Positions 26,175 to 35,330 of a DNA stretch of 64,000 nt are shown here, piece by piece (position 1 is the first letter of the stretch; each line of letters opens with the position of its first letter). Source of the stretch: Acidobacteriota bacterium (lineage in GTDB: Bacteria; Acidobacteriota; Blastocatellia; Chloracidobacteriales; Chloracidobacteriaceae). The stretch covers positions 115,879 to 179,878 of the forward strand of contig JACQXX010000019.1 of the NCBI GenBank assembly GCA_016208495.1, read 5' to 3'. The translations under genes and the position numbers were made by a program. The notes beneath the pieces were generated by a model. It saw only the letters and a program-made list of their open reading frames with translations, ran no database searches and had not been told where the DNA came from.

Positions 26175-26454
26175 AACGAATGCTCTGTACAATGGCTAAA
26201 AATAGTTAGCTGAGATGATGTGATGCCAGTGGATAGCAATGACAGATTGGTTGCAGACTTGGGTATCCTAGACCATGATTGCGAAAATTGGAATGTAGAG
26301 CGTTGAAAGAATCAGGTTTCCCGCACGCTGACAATGCGTTTTTTTCCTGTTCAGCTTCAAAATCGCGCCATTTCAGTCATTCAGTTTGAGGAACCTACAT
26401 TCAATCACTCAGATCACAACCTTGAGAAAAAGTCTCTTTTTCTTTGATTTAGCT

Positions 26455-26535
26455 TGTGTTTCTGATGGCTGGTTCGTAGCCCAGAAACTGGGCGACGAGC
26501 CAGCACCCGGTTCGCGGTTCAAAACCGATATTCTT
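26455..26535. repeat. Half of a palindromic element (related to 41100-41355)
   Basis: On the minus strand the words TTTTGAACCGCGAACCGGG, then GGCTCGTCGCCCAG and CTGGGCTACGA resemble the left arm of the element at 41100-41355 (TTTGAACCCGCGAAGCGGG, GGCTCGTAGCCCAGGG). No second half is present. It is probably a decayed or solo remnant within the 416 bp gap, which otherwise shows no gene. Confidence 0.55.
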
Positions 26536-26590
26536 TGCACTTCTATGGTTGGTCACTGACCATACTCCATCTTCAGGCACACCACACCTT

Positions 26591-27853
26591 ATGGCCTCCT
26601 CTCCGTTTTCGAGCCGGACCAGCTTCCGGGAAATCATTGCTCTGGCATTAGATGCGCTCAATGCCCATCGCCTTCGCAGCTTTCTGACAATTTTAGGTGT
26701 CATCATCGGCGTTTCAACCGTCATTGGAATGGTCTCAATTATTCAGGGACTCAACCGGGCGTTTGCCAATCAAATTGAATCCCTCGGGTCAAACACGATT
26801 TTTATTTCAAAGTTTGACCCGAGCTTTCGCCGAACTCGAACCAGTGAAGAACGGCAGCGAAAAGACCTGACGGTGGACGATGGACTGGCAATCGGGCGTG
26901 AAGCGCCATCCATTTTGTCGGTGTCACCTGAGCGACGGCGCAATAATATTTCACTTCGGTATGAAGCCCGCGTGATGGATACCTCTCAATTAGCTGGAGT
27001 TTTGCCGACGTATGAGATTACCCGTAGCAATTACACGGCGGGCGGGCGGTTCTTTTCCGACATGGATATTTTGCATCGAACGGAAACCTGCGTGCTGGGA
27101 ATGGATGTGGTTGATGCGCTGTTCCCCAATGATGACCCGATTGGGAAGGTAATCCGAATGGATGGACACCCGCTCAAGGTGATTGGGGTGCTTGAGCGAA
27201 TGGGAAATTTCTTTGGTCAGACGCGGGACAATGTGATTTTGGTCCCACTGACCACCTTCGAGAAATACTACTCAGATTTTTCGGAACAGGGCGGCTCGTT
27301 TTTCTTTGTCATTGCACGTCCGAGAAACCGACGCATGGTTTCGCGGGCAGTTGAACAAATCACCGAGGTGTTGCGCCGGCGGCGAAATGTTCCATTTGGC
27401 GAAAAAGACAATTTTGGTATTTCCACTCAAGATAGTTTGCTGGACATCTATAACCAGCTTACGGGTGCCACCGCTCTAGTATTGACCGCTGTTTCCTTTA
27501 TTTCACTGGGAATCGGCGGGATTGGGGTCATGAATATTATGCTGGTATCGGTGGTTGAGCGCACCCGAGAAATTGGCGTCCGCAAAGCCCTCGGTGCCCG
27601 CCGGGTTGATATTCGACAACAATTTTTGCTCGAAGCCGTCACACTCACTGGAATTGGGGGAATGATTGGTGTTCTGGTCGGACAGACCTTAAGTTTACTT
27701 ATCAATCGGTTTTCACCCCTTCCCTCAACCGTTCCCTGGTGGGCAATGGTGGCAGGATTGACAGTTTCCGTGGTGGTTGGCCTCTTTTTTGGACTCTACC
27801 CGGCGATTAAAGCCTCTGAATTGTCACCGATTGAGGCGCTTCGATATGAATAA
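26591..27853 (+). CDS. MacB-type ABC transporter permease
   Basis: A 420-residue protein with the FtsX/MacB layout: one membrane helix near the N-terminus (RSFLTILGVIIGVSTVIGMV), a large periplasmic domain (about 60-290) and three C-terminal helices with the family sequences GIGVMNIMLVSVVERTREIG and VRKALGARRVDIRQQFLLEA, ending in SPIEALRYE. MacB-type systems use ATP to move substrates or drive partners across the periplasm. The ATP-binding part is not fused and no ATPase or adaptor gene is beside it. The ATG at 26591 lacks a clear ribosome binding site. Two similar permeases lie at 52780 and 54080. Confidence 0.9.
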   Translation: MASSPFSSRTSFREIIALALDALNAHRLRSFLTILGVIIGVSTVIGMVSIIQGLNRAFANQIESLGSNTIFISKFDPSFRRTRTSEERQRKDLTVDDGLAIGREAPSILSVSPERRRNNISLRYEARVMDTSQLAGVLPTYEITRSNYTAGGRFFSDMDILHRTETCVLGMDVVDALFPNDDPIGKVIRMDGHPLKVIGVLERMGNFFGQTRDNVILVPLTTFEKYYSDFSEQGGSFFFVIARPRNRRMVSRAVEQITEVLRRRRNVPFGEKDNFGISTQDSLLDIYNQLTGATALVLTAVSFISLGIGGIGVMNIMLVSVVERTREIGVRKALGARRVDIRQQFLLEAVTLTGIGGMIGVLVGQTLSLLINRFSPLPSTVPWWAMVAGLTVSVVVGLFFGLYPAIKASELSPIEALRYE

Positions 27854-28045
27854 GTCAGTCGTCAGTCGTCGAGTGTTGGGATTTTGAAGTGTCTGTCAAG
27901 CGGATCTGGTTCTTTTTGAATTATTTGCAAAGTGCTCTTTTCAAGATCGTTGCAGACTGAAATACCTGGGTTTGGTCTACTGACCACTGACTACTGACTC
28001 ATCAACTACTGACTACTGGCTTATCAACTACTGACTACTGAAGAC
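27853..28045. repeat. Dispersed inverted repeat, copy 2 (GTCAGTC/ACTGACT arms)
   Basis: AAGTCAGTCGTCAGTCGTCG, then AGTGTTGGGA, a spacer of about 100 bp that shares words with 12127-12230 (TTGAATTATTTG, CTTTTCAAGA), then several copies of ACTACTGACT. It matches the copy at 12035-12285 but has only two array units on the left. Confidence 0.85.
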
Positions 28046-28121
28046 AGGTATCCCGATTGAATCAAAGTTGCGGTTCGAGTGCAGTTTCCCTTTGATCAAA
28101 AAATAAAGGCGACAGGAACGA

Positions 28122-29492
28122 TTACTTGTTCTCTTTCGCCGGTTCACTTGCAGGTGGGGTAGATTTTTGGGGAGAAGGCTGGCTTTCTGGCGGGGCGGGG
28201 GCGGGTGGGGCTGGAGTAGTTGGATTTGGTTTTGGCTGGGGAGGAGATTCAGCCGCAGTGGGTGCGGTATTCTTCCGATACAGCAAAAAAGCCACCACGA
28301 TCAAGGCAAGCATGAACAGACTGGCAGCAATCAGTTTCGAATTATTTTGACTCTGGCGGACAGGTGTCGGGAGCGCCGGCATCGGTGGAGATGGAGCAGG
28401 TGGTGGTGGGGCAACCGACGGCTGTGAATTCGCCGCCGCCACTTCATAAAGTTCGGCAACGACCGCTGCCGAGAGGACAGCGGTGGTTTGTGGAACTTTT
28501 AATGAGCCAGTGGCTTTGTTCTGAGCGTCAAGGGTATCTTTCTCGTAAATCAGCAAACTTTCATCAATTTCATCCGGGAGGCGTGGATCACGCTGGATGA
28601 TTCGTGACTCAAAGTTATTGCTGTCGGTTGGCGCATCTAATCCATCACCCGAAAAATGCATCAGCATGACGGTGATGTTGTCTTCCCCGCCTCGTTCGTT
28701 GGCCGATTGAATTAACTTGCGGCAGCCTTCGGTCAGATCTCCATTGCAGGCATTGAAAATCTGGAGCATTTCAGGTCCACGCACTTTGCCTGACAGCCCG
28801 TCGCTGCACAGCAACAAGATGTCATCGCGCTGTAATTGCACGCAATCCACAACCACAATCACTGAGGCAGTTGCCCCTAACGCCTGAAGAATCACATTTT
28901 TATAGTGATGGCTTTCGGCTTCTTCCTCAGTGATATGCCCGGCCTCGACCAACTGGCTGACCAGGGATTGATCTTTGGTCATTTGGGCAATTCGGCCATT
29001 GCGGATCAAATAGGCGCGTGAATCTCCGATTTGGGCCAGATAGAGCGTGGTGTTATCCACACCGGCAGCCGTAAAGGTGGCCCCCATCCCGGCATACTCG
29101 GCATGCGATTGACTTTTGCTATTGATCAGGAGATTGGCTTGCTCGACCGAAAGGCGAAGGCGTTCGTGGAAGGGAAATGGTTGAAATTTTGGATTCGCCT
29201 GAAACTGAAGCATCCAATCCCGAACCGCAGTTACCGCCAACTGGCTGGCAACCTCACCGGCTAATGCCCCGCCCATCCCATCAGACACGGCAAACAGTGA
29301 TCCATATCGGCCTTGAGCAAAAGATAGCAACTCGGGAGGCGGTGCGTCATGGTCGGCGGTCCAGGTGGCCGCTGTACTCAGGTCAACCACCAGAAAATTG
29401 TCTTCGTTTCCCTGGCGTACCATGCCCACGTCAGTTTGAGCATACATCCTGATCAACACGGTTTTTTCACTATTTGTATTTTCGAGTGTCAT
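28122..29492 (-). CDS. PP2C-type Ser/Thr phosphatase with C-terminal membrane helix
   Basis: A 456-residue protein. The PP2C domain (about 15-280) shows the metal-binding motifs TDVGMVRQGNEDNF, FAVSDGMGGALAGEVAS, LAQIGDSRAYLIRNG, LLCSDGLSG and GGEDNITVML. A Pro-rich linker precedes a single membrane helix (LIAASLFMLALIVVAFLLY, about 395-415), and a Pro/Ala/Glu tail follows. It would remove phosphates laid by Hanks-type Ser/Thr kinases; no such kinase is in the window. A second PP2C protein at 57217 has TPR repeats on the other side of its membrane helix. The gene stands alone; the next upstream gene is over 870 bp away. Confidence 0.93.
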   Translation of the reverse strand: MTLENTNSEKTVLIRMYAQTDVGMVRQGNEDNFLVVDLSTAATWTADHDAPPPELLSFAQGRYGSLFAVSDGMGGALAGEVASQLAVTAVRDWMLQFQANPKFQPFPFHERLRLSVEQANLLINSKSQSHAEYAGMGATFTAAGVDNTTLYLAQIGDSRAYLIRNGRIAQMTKDQSLVSQLVEAGHITEEEAESHHYKNVILQALGATASVIVVVDCVQLQRDDILLLCSDGLSGKVRGPEMLQIFNACNGDLTEGCRKLIQSANERGGEDNITVMLMHFSGDGLDAPTDSNNFESRIIQRDPRLPDEIDESLLIYEKDTLDAQNKATGSLKVPQTTAVLSAAVVAELYEVAAANSQPSVAPPPPAPSPPMPALPTPVRQSQNNSKLIAASLFMLALIVVAFLLYRKNTAPTAAESPPQPKPNPTTPAPPAPAPPESQPSPQKSTPPASEPAKENK

Positions 29493-30369
29493 AGGCAGGC
29501 AAGCCTTGCGTCAAATGATTGCGGTGTCAGTGATCCATAAACAGTGACGTTATTCCCACAGTGAATCGTGGGAATTCCTTATTTGACCTCATGCCGACCA
29601 ACCCAGGAGCCAGGCAAGTTTTTACGCCAGCCTGTGATGTGACAAGAAAAGCTCCCCAAATTGATGCGTCATCAAGTCTTGAGTGAATTACCCTCAATGT
29701 GCAGCCACGGTCAGGGCAATTCCAGGACCTTGAAAGTCGGCGAATTCTTTTTACCTATGGTTGTCTGATTAGGCAACCCAAAAAATAGGAGACGGTCTTC
29801 ATTCTGGCATGAAGATGCTAAAATTTAAGACTGTCCTTCTTTCAAGCCAAACCCGTGGATAGTGTAACTGGCAGATGCGATTGGTCTGAAACTTCCCTGG
29901 TGATGAAGAGTGCCCGGGGGTCTGTCTGCTTTTCCTCAAGAAACCAACGTCAACCTGGATTGGCTTCCCTATTTCGCGTGATCTCAAGCGGAAGGAGATC
30001 ATCACGGTTTGGAAAAAGAGAAAACGCGGGGACTGAAACGTGATGTTGGAAATGATCTCAAAGTGAATGTAAAACTGGGTTCAGGTTGAGCGATGTGAAG
30101 AGAATGTCACCCTATTCGCCGCCGATTATAGCCAAGCTTTTTCCAGGAGCCTAGCGTGAAATCAGTTCACATCGAAAAACACTTTCCAGCCGCTCTCCTC
30201 AATACCAGATTCACCTGGTGTTGAAACTGGAGGAGCGTTGACTTATCGCTGAACTCCTGGTGATTGGAAATTGTGACTTCAGGCCAGAAATAAATGAAAC
30301 GAAAGCACTTCCCTGAAAGTGAGGAGGCGCGGAACCATCTGACTGAATGGCTTTTTACCAGCGTGGGTT
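29493..30369. other. 877 bp without a recognisable gene
   Basis: ORFs here are short and show no ribosome binding site or family feature. A hairpin-like sequence lies at about 30196-30236 (CTCCTC...GAGGAG around ACCAG-attcac-CTGGT). No repeat family of the window is present. It may hold an unrecognised RNA or the remains of a gene. Confidence 0.5.
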
Positions 30370-31515
30370 CTAAAGCTGTGCCAGGGCTTGATCCAGGTCC
30401 GCAACCAGGTCTTCACAATCTTCAATCCCGACTGATAAGCGAATCAAGGTATCGGTAATTCCAAGACGTTGGCGATCTTCATCAGGGACACTGGCATGGG
30501 TCATCGAAGCCGGGTGGCAAACCAGGCTTTCGACACCTCCTAACGATTCAGCCAGTGCAAAGACTCTCAGTCCTTCAAGTATTTTCCGGGCCTGGTCAAT
30601 ACCACCCGAGGCTTCAAAAGCCAGCATGGCGCCAAACCCGTCCATTTGCCGACAGGCCAGCTCATACTGTGGATGGGCTGGAAGTCCTGGGTAATACAGG
30701 CGGGTTACTTTTGGATGCGTGCTCAGGTATGCGGCAACGGCCCGTCCATTGATATCGTGTTGCTTCATGCGAACGGCCAGCGTTTTGATCCCCCGCAAGG
30801 TCAACCAGGCGTCAAATGGCGAAAGAATGGCACCAGCCGCGTTCTGAATGTAGGCCAGTTTTTCGTGAACTTCTTTGGAAGTCACCACCGCCACGCCTCC
30901 CACGCTATCACTGTGGCCATTGAGATATTTGGTGGTCGAATGAACCACAATATCGGCGCCACACTCGATTGGCCGCTGGAGGTAAGGTGACATAAAAGTG
31001 TTGTCAACCACCACCTGAATTTCTCTCGGGCGAGCAATCTCTGAAAGAGCCCGCAAATCACATAACCGCATCACCGGGTTGGTTGGGGTTTCCAAAAACA
31101 TCATGCGGGTGTTTGGTTGAAGGGCATCAGCCACAACCCCAGGGTCAGTGGTATCAACATAACTGAACCGCAACCCGAATTTGGTCAGCACTTTGTCAAA
31201 CAAACGATAAGTACCGCCATAGGTATTGTCTGAAACCACCACGTGATCGCCTGCCTTGAGCAACGTCGTCATCACGGCATGGATGGCAGCCATCCCTGAA
31301 GCAAAGGCGCAGGCCCCAACTCCTTTTTCCAGAACGGTTATATTCTCTTCGAGCGCTGCCCGCGTGGCATTGTGCGTCCGGGCATACTCATAGCCTTTGT
31401 GTTTCCCCAATCCGTCCTGCACATAGGTGGAGGTTTGATAAATTGGAACAGTGATCGAACCAGTGGTTGGGTCTGGGGCTTGACCCGCGTGAATAACATC
31501 TGTTGCGATTCCCAT
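30370..31515 (-). CDS. Cystathionine gamma-synthase/lyase-family PLP enzyme
   Basis: A 381-residue enzyme of the Cys/Met metabolism PLP family. It has YEYARTHNATRAALEENI, the SGMAAIHAVMTTLL segment, VVDNTFMSPYLQRP, the PLP lysine in HSTTKYLNGHSD (about residue 198) and SLGGVESLVCHPASMTHA. Enzymes of this family make or split cystathionine. It lies 148 bp downstream of a cysteine-synthase/cystathionine beta-synthase-like gene on the same strand. That pairing favours gamma-lyase action in reverse transsulfuration (homocysteine to cysteine), but gamma-synthase is not excluded, so no symbol is given. Confidence 0.92.
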   Translation of the reverse strand: MGIATDVIHAGQAPDPTTGSITVPIYQTSTYVQDGLGKHKGYEYARTHNATRAALEENITVLEKGVGACAFASGMAAIHAVMTTLLKAGDHVVVSDNTYGGTYRLFDKVLTKFGLRFSYVDTTDPGVVADALQPNTRMMFLETPTNPVMRLCDLRALSEIARPREIQVVVDNTFMSPYLQRPIECGADIVVHSTTKYLNGHSDSVGGVAVVTSKEVHEKLAYIQNAAGAILSPFDAWLTLRGIKTLAVRMKQHDINGRAVAAYLSTHPKVTRLYYPGLPAHPQYELACRQMDGFGAMLAFEASGGIDQARKILEGLRVFALAESLGGVESLVCHPASMTHASVPDEDRQRLGITDTLIRLSVGIEDCEDLVADLDQALAQL

Positions 31516-31663
31516 AATTCATTCTTTCGCCAGCGGCTGAAGACCATCACTGGATCCGCACTGACTTCAATTTGGAGAGAGCAGTACTCACTTCAGCAAG
31601 CTCGTAGAGGGGGGTCTCATTGGTCCAAAGGACAATTTGGTATGAGCTGGTGTTGAAACCAGG

Positions 31664-32587
31664 TTATTCGTCAAAAATTCCCTTGCTCATATAGCGTTCG
31701 GCACTGTCAGGCAAAATGGTCACGACATTTTTCCCAGGCCCTAATCGTTTTGCGACCTCGATGGCGGCATACACATTGGCACCACTCGATCCACCACACA
31801 ACACACCTTCCTGGGCAGCCAGGGCACGCACGGTGGCAAAAGCATCATCATCCATCACGGCCACAATTTCACTACATACTTCCTGATCAAAGTTGCCGGG
31901 AATAAAGCTGGTTCCGATGCCTTCAACCCGATGTGGTCCCAGTTGACCACCGCCTAAAACTGACCCTTGGGTCTCAACGGCAACACAGACAGCCTGAGGG
32001 TTGCGCTCGCGCACGTAACGCGCCACACCACTGAACGTGCCCGCCGAACCACACCCGATGACAACCGCATCCACTTTTCCATCTAACTGCTCGTAAATTT
32101 CACGACCAGTGGTTTCGTAGTGGTAACGTGGATTGGCTGGATTGCTAAATTGTTGCGGGACAAACGAATCTGGAATTGTTTTGGAGAGTTCAAAAGCTTT
32201 GTCAATGGCGCCTTGCATCCCCAGTTCATTAGGGGTGTAGACAATTTCACCACCCAATGCCTGAGTCACTTTCATCTTCTCAATGCTGTATCCTTCAGGG
32301 ACACACAACACAATCCGGTAACCTCGGGCCCGACCAATCAATGCCAGACCAACGCCGGTATTGCCCGCTGTTGGTTCAATAATTGTTCCGCCAGGTTTTA
32401 AGAACCCCTGTCGTTCAGCATCGGTAATCAAGCCCATCGCGGCACGATCTTTAATGCTGCCGCCAGGGTTTAAATATTCAAGTTTTCCGTAGACATTGGC
32501 TGCTCCGGCGGGAACAACATGCTTGAATCGGAGGAGCGGGGTTTTCCCGATAAGTTCAGTAATATCTTCTGTTACACCTAGAGCCAT
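31664..32587 (-). CDS. Cysteine synthase / cystathionine beta-synthase-like PLP enzyme
   Basis: A 307-residue fold-type II PLP enzyme. It shows ITELIGKTPLLRF, the PLP lysine in NPGGSIKDRAA (about residue 46), the PLP-phosphate/Asn loop PTAGNTGVGLAL, the GCGSAGTFSGVARY loop and CGGSSGANVYAA. It would use serine or O-acetylserine with sulfide or homocysteine. The sequence EGIGTSFIPGNFDQEVCSEI and pairing with the cystathionine lyase-type gene hint at a beta-synthase role. The frame is open to 32713, but the first 42 residues are Cys- and Ser-rich and unlike the family; the ATG at 32587 has AAAGG just upstream (tight spacing). Confidence 0.9.
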   Translation of the reverse strand: MALGVTEDITELIGKTPLLRFKHVVPAGAANVYGKLEYLNPGGSIKDRAAMGLITDAERQGFLKPGGTIIEPTAGNTGVGLALIGRARGYRIVLCVPEGYSIEKMKVTQALGGEIVYTPNELGMQGAIDKAFELSKTIPDSFVPQQFSNPANPRYHYETTGREIYEQLDGKVDAVVIGCGSAGTFSGVARYVRERNPQAVCVAVETQGSVLGGGQLGPHRVEGIGTSFIPGNFDQEVCSEIVAVMDDDAFATVRALAAQEGVLCGGSSGANVYAAIEVAKRLGPGKNVVTILPDSAERYMSKGIFDE

Positions 32588-32734
32588 ACCTTTAAGAGCG
32601 CCTTTCGTTGACCTGTTCGAAGATTTTTGGCTGAATCCACAACAAGCACAAAAGCCGTGACCGGCTTCTTCTAACCCGGACCTCAGAAAAAATTGTGAGG
32701 GAGATAAAGACAAGTGGGGGTAAAAAAATGTGCA

Positions 32735-32786
32735 AGATAAAAAGATCGCCAGCTAAACAGTTGGTTAAACTGTAGCTGGCGATATT
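32735..32786 (-). terminator. Terminator after the membrane protein gene
   Basis: On the minus strand ATCGCCAGCTA-CAGTT...AACTG-TTTAGCTGGCGAT forms a long hairpin followed by CTTTTTATCTT. It sits 100 bases after the stop codon at 32885 and separates that gene from the transsulfuration pair. Confidence 0.85.
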
Positions 32787-32884
32787 ACCTCAGGGGGGGA
32801 AGGGTGTCAAATTACCCCCAATTTGATGAATTGAAAAAACAGAAAAGCCTGGAGCATTCCTGTTTTTTATTGATAAAACAAGGG

Positions 32885-33553
32885 TTACGACAAATCGCGC
32901 CGATGATCCGGGCTGATTGAAATTTCTTCAGCCTCATTGTGCTCGCGGGTGAAGAGCAAATACCCAACCCCGACCACAATCACAAACGCGAGCATAATGA
33001 TGATCAAAAAAGGCCAGGGGACGGCTGGATTTCCTTTTTCAGTTCCTGAAAAGGCCAGTAAGAAAATGGGGCCGATCACCAAACTGACAAGTCCGACAAT
33101 CGGGGCCGCCGTGCTAATCCAGTCGTAGGTTGGCGTGGCGATACGCTCACCCACCAATGCCCCAGCTAAGGCCGCAATCACAACGGCTGCCATGGCAAAC
33201 AGAAGGCTGAGAACAGCACCTTTTTTGAGGGCATACGCCATCAACAGCACATCTGCAAATTGAAGGGTACCGGCTGCTTCACCCGCCTGGGTCGCACTCA
33301 ATGCGGAAATAGTCGTATTGAGCGTGATCGCCAGCAGCGAGACCAGCAACGGCTCTAAAATAATCACGTGGTCAGCCAACAGCCCCATGACCAAACCACC
33401 GCCAAAATAGGCTGCCAGCGTAAATCCCAACATGATGTAAAAAGTGGTTTCCGGGAAATTTTGTCCCAGTTTAAGTCCAAAGAACGCAGCCAGAAACTGC
33501 ATTCCGAACATGATGCCAAACCCGAGCAGCAATCTTTTCCATCGTTCGTCCAT
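32885..33553 (-). CDS. Hypothetical six-helix membrane protein
   Basis: A 222-residue hydrophobic protein with about six membrane helices, for example LLLGFGIMFGMQFLAAFF, FTLAAYFGGGLVMGLLA, LLVSLLAITLNTTISAL, VLSLLFAMAAVVIAALAGAL, IVGLVSLVIGPIFLLAFSG and FLIIIMLAFVIVVGVGYLLF. The short C-terminal tail is charged (ISPDHRRDLS). No family is recognised. GAGGAG lies 7 bases upstream of the start. The gene is followed by its own terminator and preceded by a 368 bp gap, so it appears to be a single-gene unit. Confidence 0.8.
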   Translation of the reverse strand: MDERWKRLLLGFGIMFGMQFLAAFFGLKLGQNFPETTFYIMLGFTLAAYFGGGLVMGLLADHVIILEPLLVSLLAITLNTTISALSATQAGEAAGTLQFADVLLMAYALKKGAVLSLLFAMAAVVIAALAGALVGERIATPTYDWISTAAPIVGLVSLVIGPIFLLAFSGTEKGNPAVPWPFLIIIMLAFVIVVGVGYLLFTREHNEAEEISISPDHRRDLS

Positions 33554-33921
33554 GGTGGGTCTCCTCTACAGTGAAACTGTCACGATGTTGGTCTTGCTCC
33601 AAAATGTGTGCAGGTAGCCGCCTACCTGAGTTCAGATCGTTTGAAAGTACTGCGAGTGTAAAGCTTGAAGGGGTAACAAGAAATGGAATGATCTTCTGTT
33701 TTGTGTTACGAAATACAGGGAACCGATGTTTGTCCAAGTTTCCCAAAATCTTGGGTTTAAACGGGTTTATTGCTGATAGCAATGTACGTTGGCGTGCTGA
33801 CCTGTGTCAAATACCTGATGAGTATTGAGAAGAGGAATCCATAGTTCTTTATTGAGACTGAGCAGGGGTTCAATTTTTTTGTTTTTCAAAGAAGCGAACC
33901 GTCTTGCGTTCGATCAGGTGA
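33554..33921. other. 368 bp gap between the membrane protein and NYN genes
   Basis: No gene, repeat or clear terminator is seen. A promoter for the membrane protein gene is expected near its right end on the minus strand. Confidence 0.5.
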
Positions 33922-34656
33922 TTATGAAACATCGTGGGGTTCCAGCGGTGCCGTTGGCGGAGCTTCGGGCATCTGCCGGTCTGAAGGCCACTCCTGGCGT
34001 GGCTGCCCCAGTGATCCACTCGGGGTACGCTCAGTTCCATTCCAGTCCTGGCGTAAGGCCCCCGAACCAGATCGCTCACCAGCCCATTCAGGCGGATAGC
34101 GACGATGGAGGTTTCCGGTGTTGTACCGGTCGGTTTTGGCAATTTCATGGACCAGTAAGTCAAGTTCGATAAACCGATCCGCCACGTCAATCAAGCGTGG
34201 AGAGGTATTGCCTCGAAATCCGGCAATCTCAACCCGGACGCCTTTGTAGGCAACGGCATTGACTGCGTAGGCAAAATCCTCATCTCCGCTGACCAAAATC
34301 GCGGTGTCATATTTATCAGCCAGTGAAAGCATATCCACCGCGATTTCAACATCGAGGTTGGCTTTCTTGGTACCATCAGCGAATGTTTTTAATTCTTTTT
34401 CAACGACCCGATACCCATTGCGACGCATCCAAAGCAAAAATCCTTGTTGCCGCTCTGCCTGCTGATCTACGCCGGTATAAAAAAAGGCCCGGAGTAGCGT
34501 ATCATCCCCCCGAAGTATATCCAGCAGTTTGGCATAATCGATTTCAACTCCAACGGATCGTGCAGCGTGAAAGAGGTTGTTCCCATCAATAAAAATAGCG
34601 ACCTTACCTCGATGGGAAGAGGTAGGACGGCTTGGACGACCATTTTCGTGCGCCAT
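33922..34656 (-). CDS. NYN-domain (LabA/DUF88) nuclease-like protein
   Basis: A 244-residue protein. Its NYN domain (about 15-175) has the metal-binding aspartates expected of PIN-like nucleases: VAIFIDGNNLFHAARSVG, KKANLDVEIAVDML and ILVSGDEDFAYAVNAVAYKG, followed by a strand RVEIAGFRGNTSPRLIDVAD. The C-terminal 65 residues are polar and probably disordered. Proteins of this family are thought to cut RNA, but few are characterised. The start at 34656 has AGGAG 8 bases upstream; the frame is open to 34797. It is divergent from the DUF167 gene at 34851. Confidence 0.9.
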   Translation of the reverse strand: MAHENGRPSRPTSSHRGKVAIFIDGNNLFHAARSVGVEIDYAKLLDILRGDDTLLRAFFYTGVDQQAERQQGFLLWMRRNGYRVVEKELKTFADGTKKANLDVEIAVDMLSLADKYDTAILVSGDEDFAYAVNAVAYKGVRVEIAGFRGNTSPRLIDVADRFIELDLLVHEIAKTDRYNTGNLHRRYPPEWAGERSGSGALRQDWNGTERTPSGSLGQPRQEWPSDRQMPEAPPTAPLEPHDVS

Positions 34657-34850
34657 AGGAAATCTCCTAACGGAAGGCGACATGCAGTGAACGAGATACT
34701 TGGTGAAGGATGAGCGAAAATGATTGTATCCTTCGCTCCGTGTAAAGGTCAATTCAGGAGCCAGAAAACCGTCCAGACTTTTCACAAGTTTGCTCAAATA
34801 CCCGGACCTGACTCAATAAATTACTCTTTTTCAATATCTTGAAAATTTTT

Positions 34851-35147
34851 ATGCTTCCATATCTGGAAAAACCTGAGGGGATTACCTTTGAAGTCAAAGT
34901 CCAGCCCAACGCCCCGCGTACCCGCATTCTGGGTCAGCATGACACGGCGCTGAAACTGGCACTGGCGGCACCGCCGGTGGATGGGAAAGCCAACGCCGAA
35001 TGTATCCGGTTTTTGGCAAAATTTTTTGACCTTTCCCGGAGTCAAGTGGACATCCTGACTGGCGAAACCACACGCAACAAAGTTATTCTGTTACGTGGCC
35101 TTTCAGCCCAGGCTTTTGAAGCCAAACTGAAGCAAATTGAACTGTAA
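34851..35147 (+). CDS. DUF167 (YggU-type) protein
   Basis: A 98-residue protein covering the whole DUF167 domain: EVKVQPNAPRTRILG, LKLALAAPPVDGKANAECI, FLAKFFDLSRSQVDILTGET and RNKVILLRGL. The function of the family is unknown; in many bacteria it lies next to YggT or proC, which are not here. The frame is open from a TTG at 34839, but the ATG at 34851 is preferred; no ribosome binding site is visible. The radical SAM gene follows by 183 bp. Confidence 0.88.
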   Translation: MLPYLEKPEGITFEVKVQPNAPRTRILGQHDTALKLALAAPPVDGKANAECIRFLAKFFDLSRSQVDILTGETTRNKVILLRGLSAQAFEAKLKQIEL

Positions 35148-35330
35148 GGGTACCGGTCGCCAGGCTCAGCGCAGAACGGTTGACTGGTTTTCAGTGGTTC
35201 CCTATGGTGTGCGACTCCATACTCAAGCGAACCTCACACCTCAACTCATCAATCACGTCTTTTTTCAGATCAAACGCAAGTACCGCAACGGCATTCCGGC
35301 CAGGTCTGGTACGCACCGAAGGATTGTTTT

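Noticed and set aside
29799..30005. 68-residue ORF in the long gap
   Set aside because: No ribosome binding site, family feature or codon pattern supports it.
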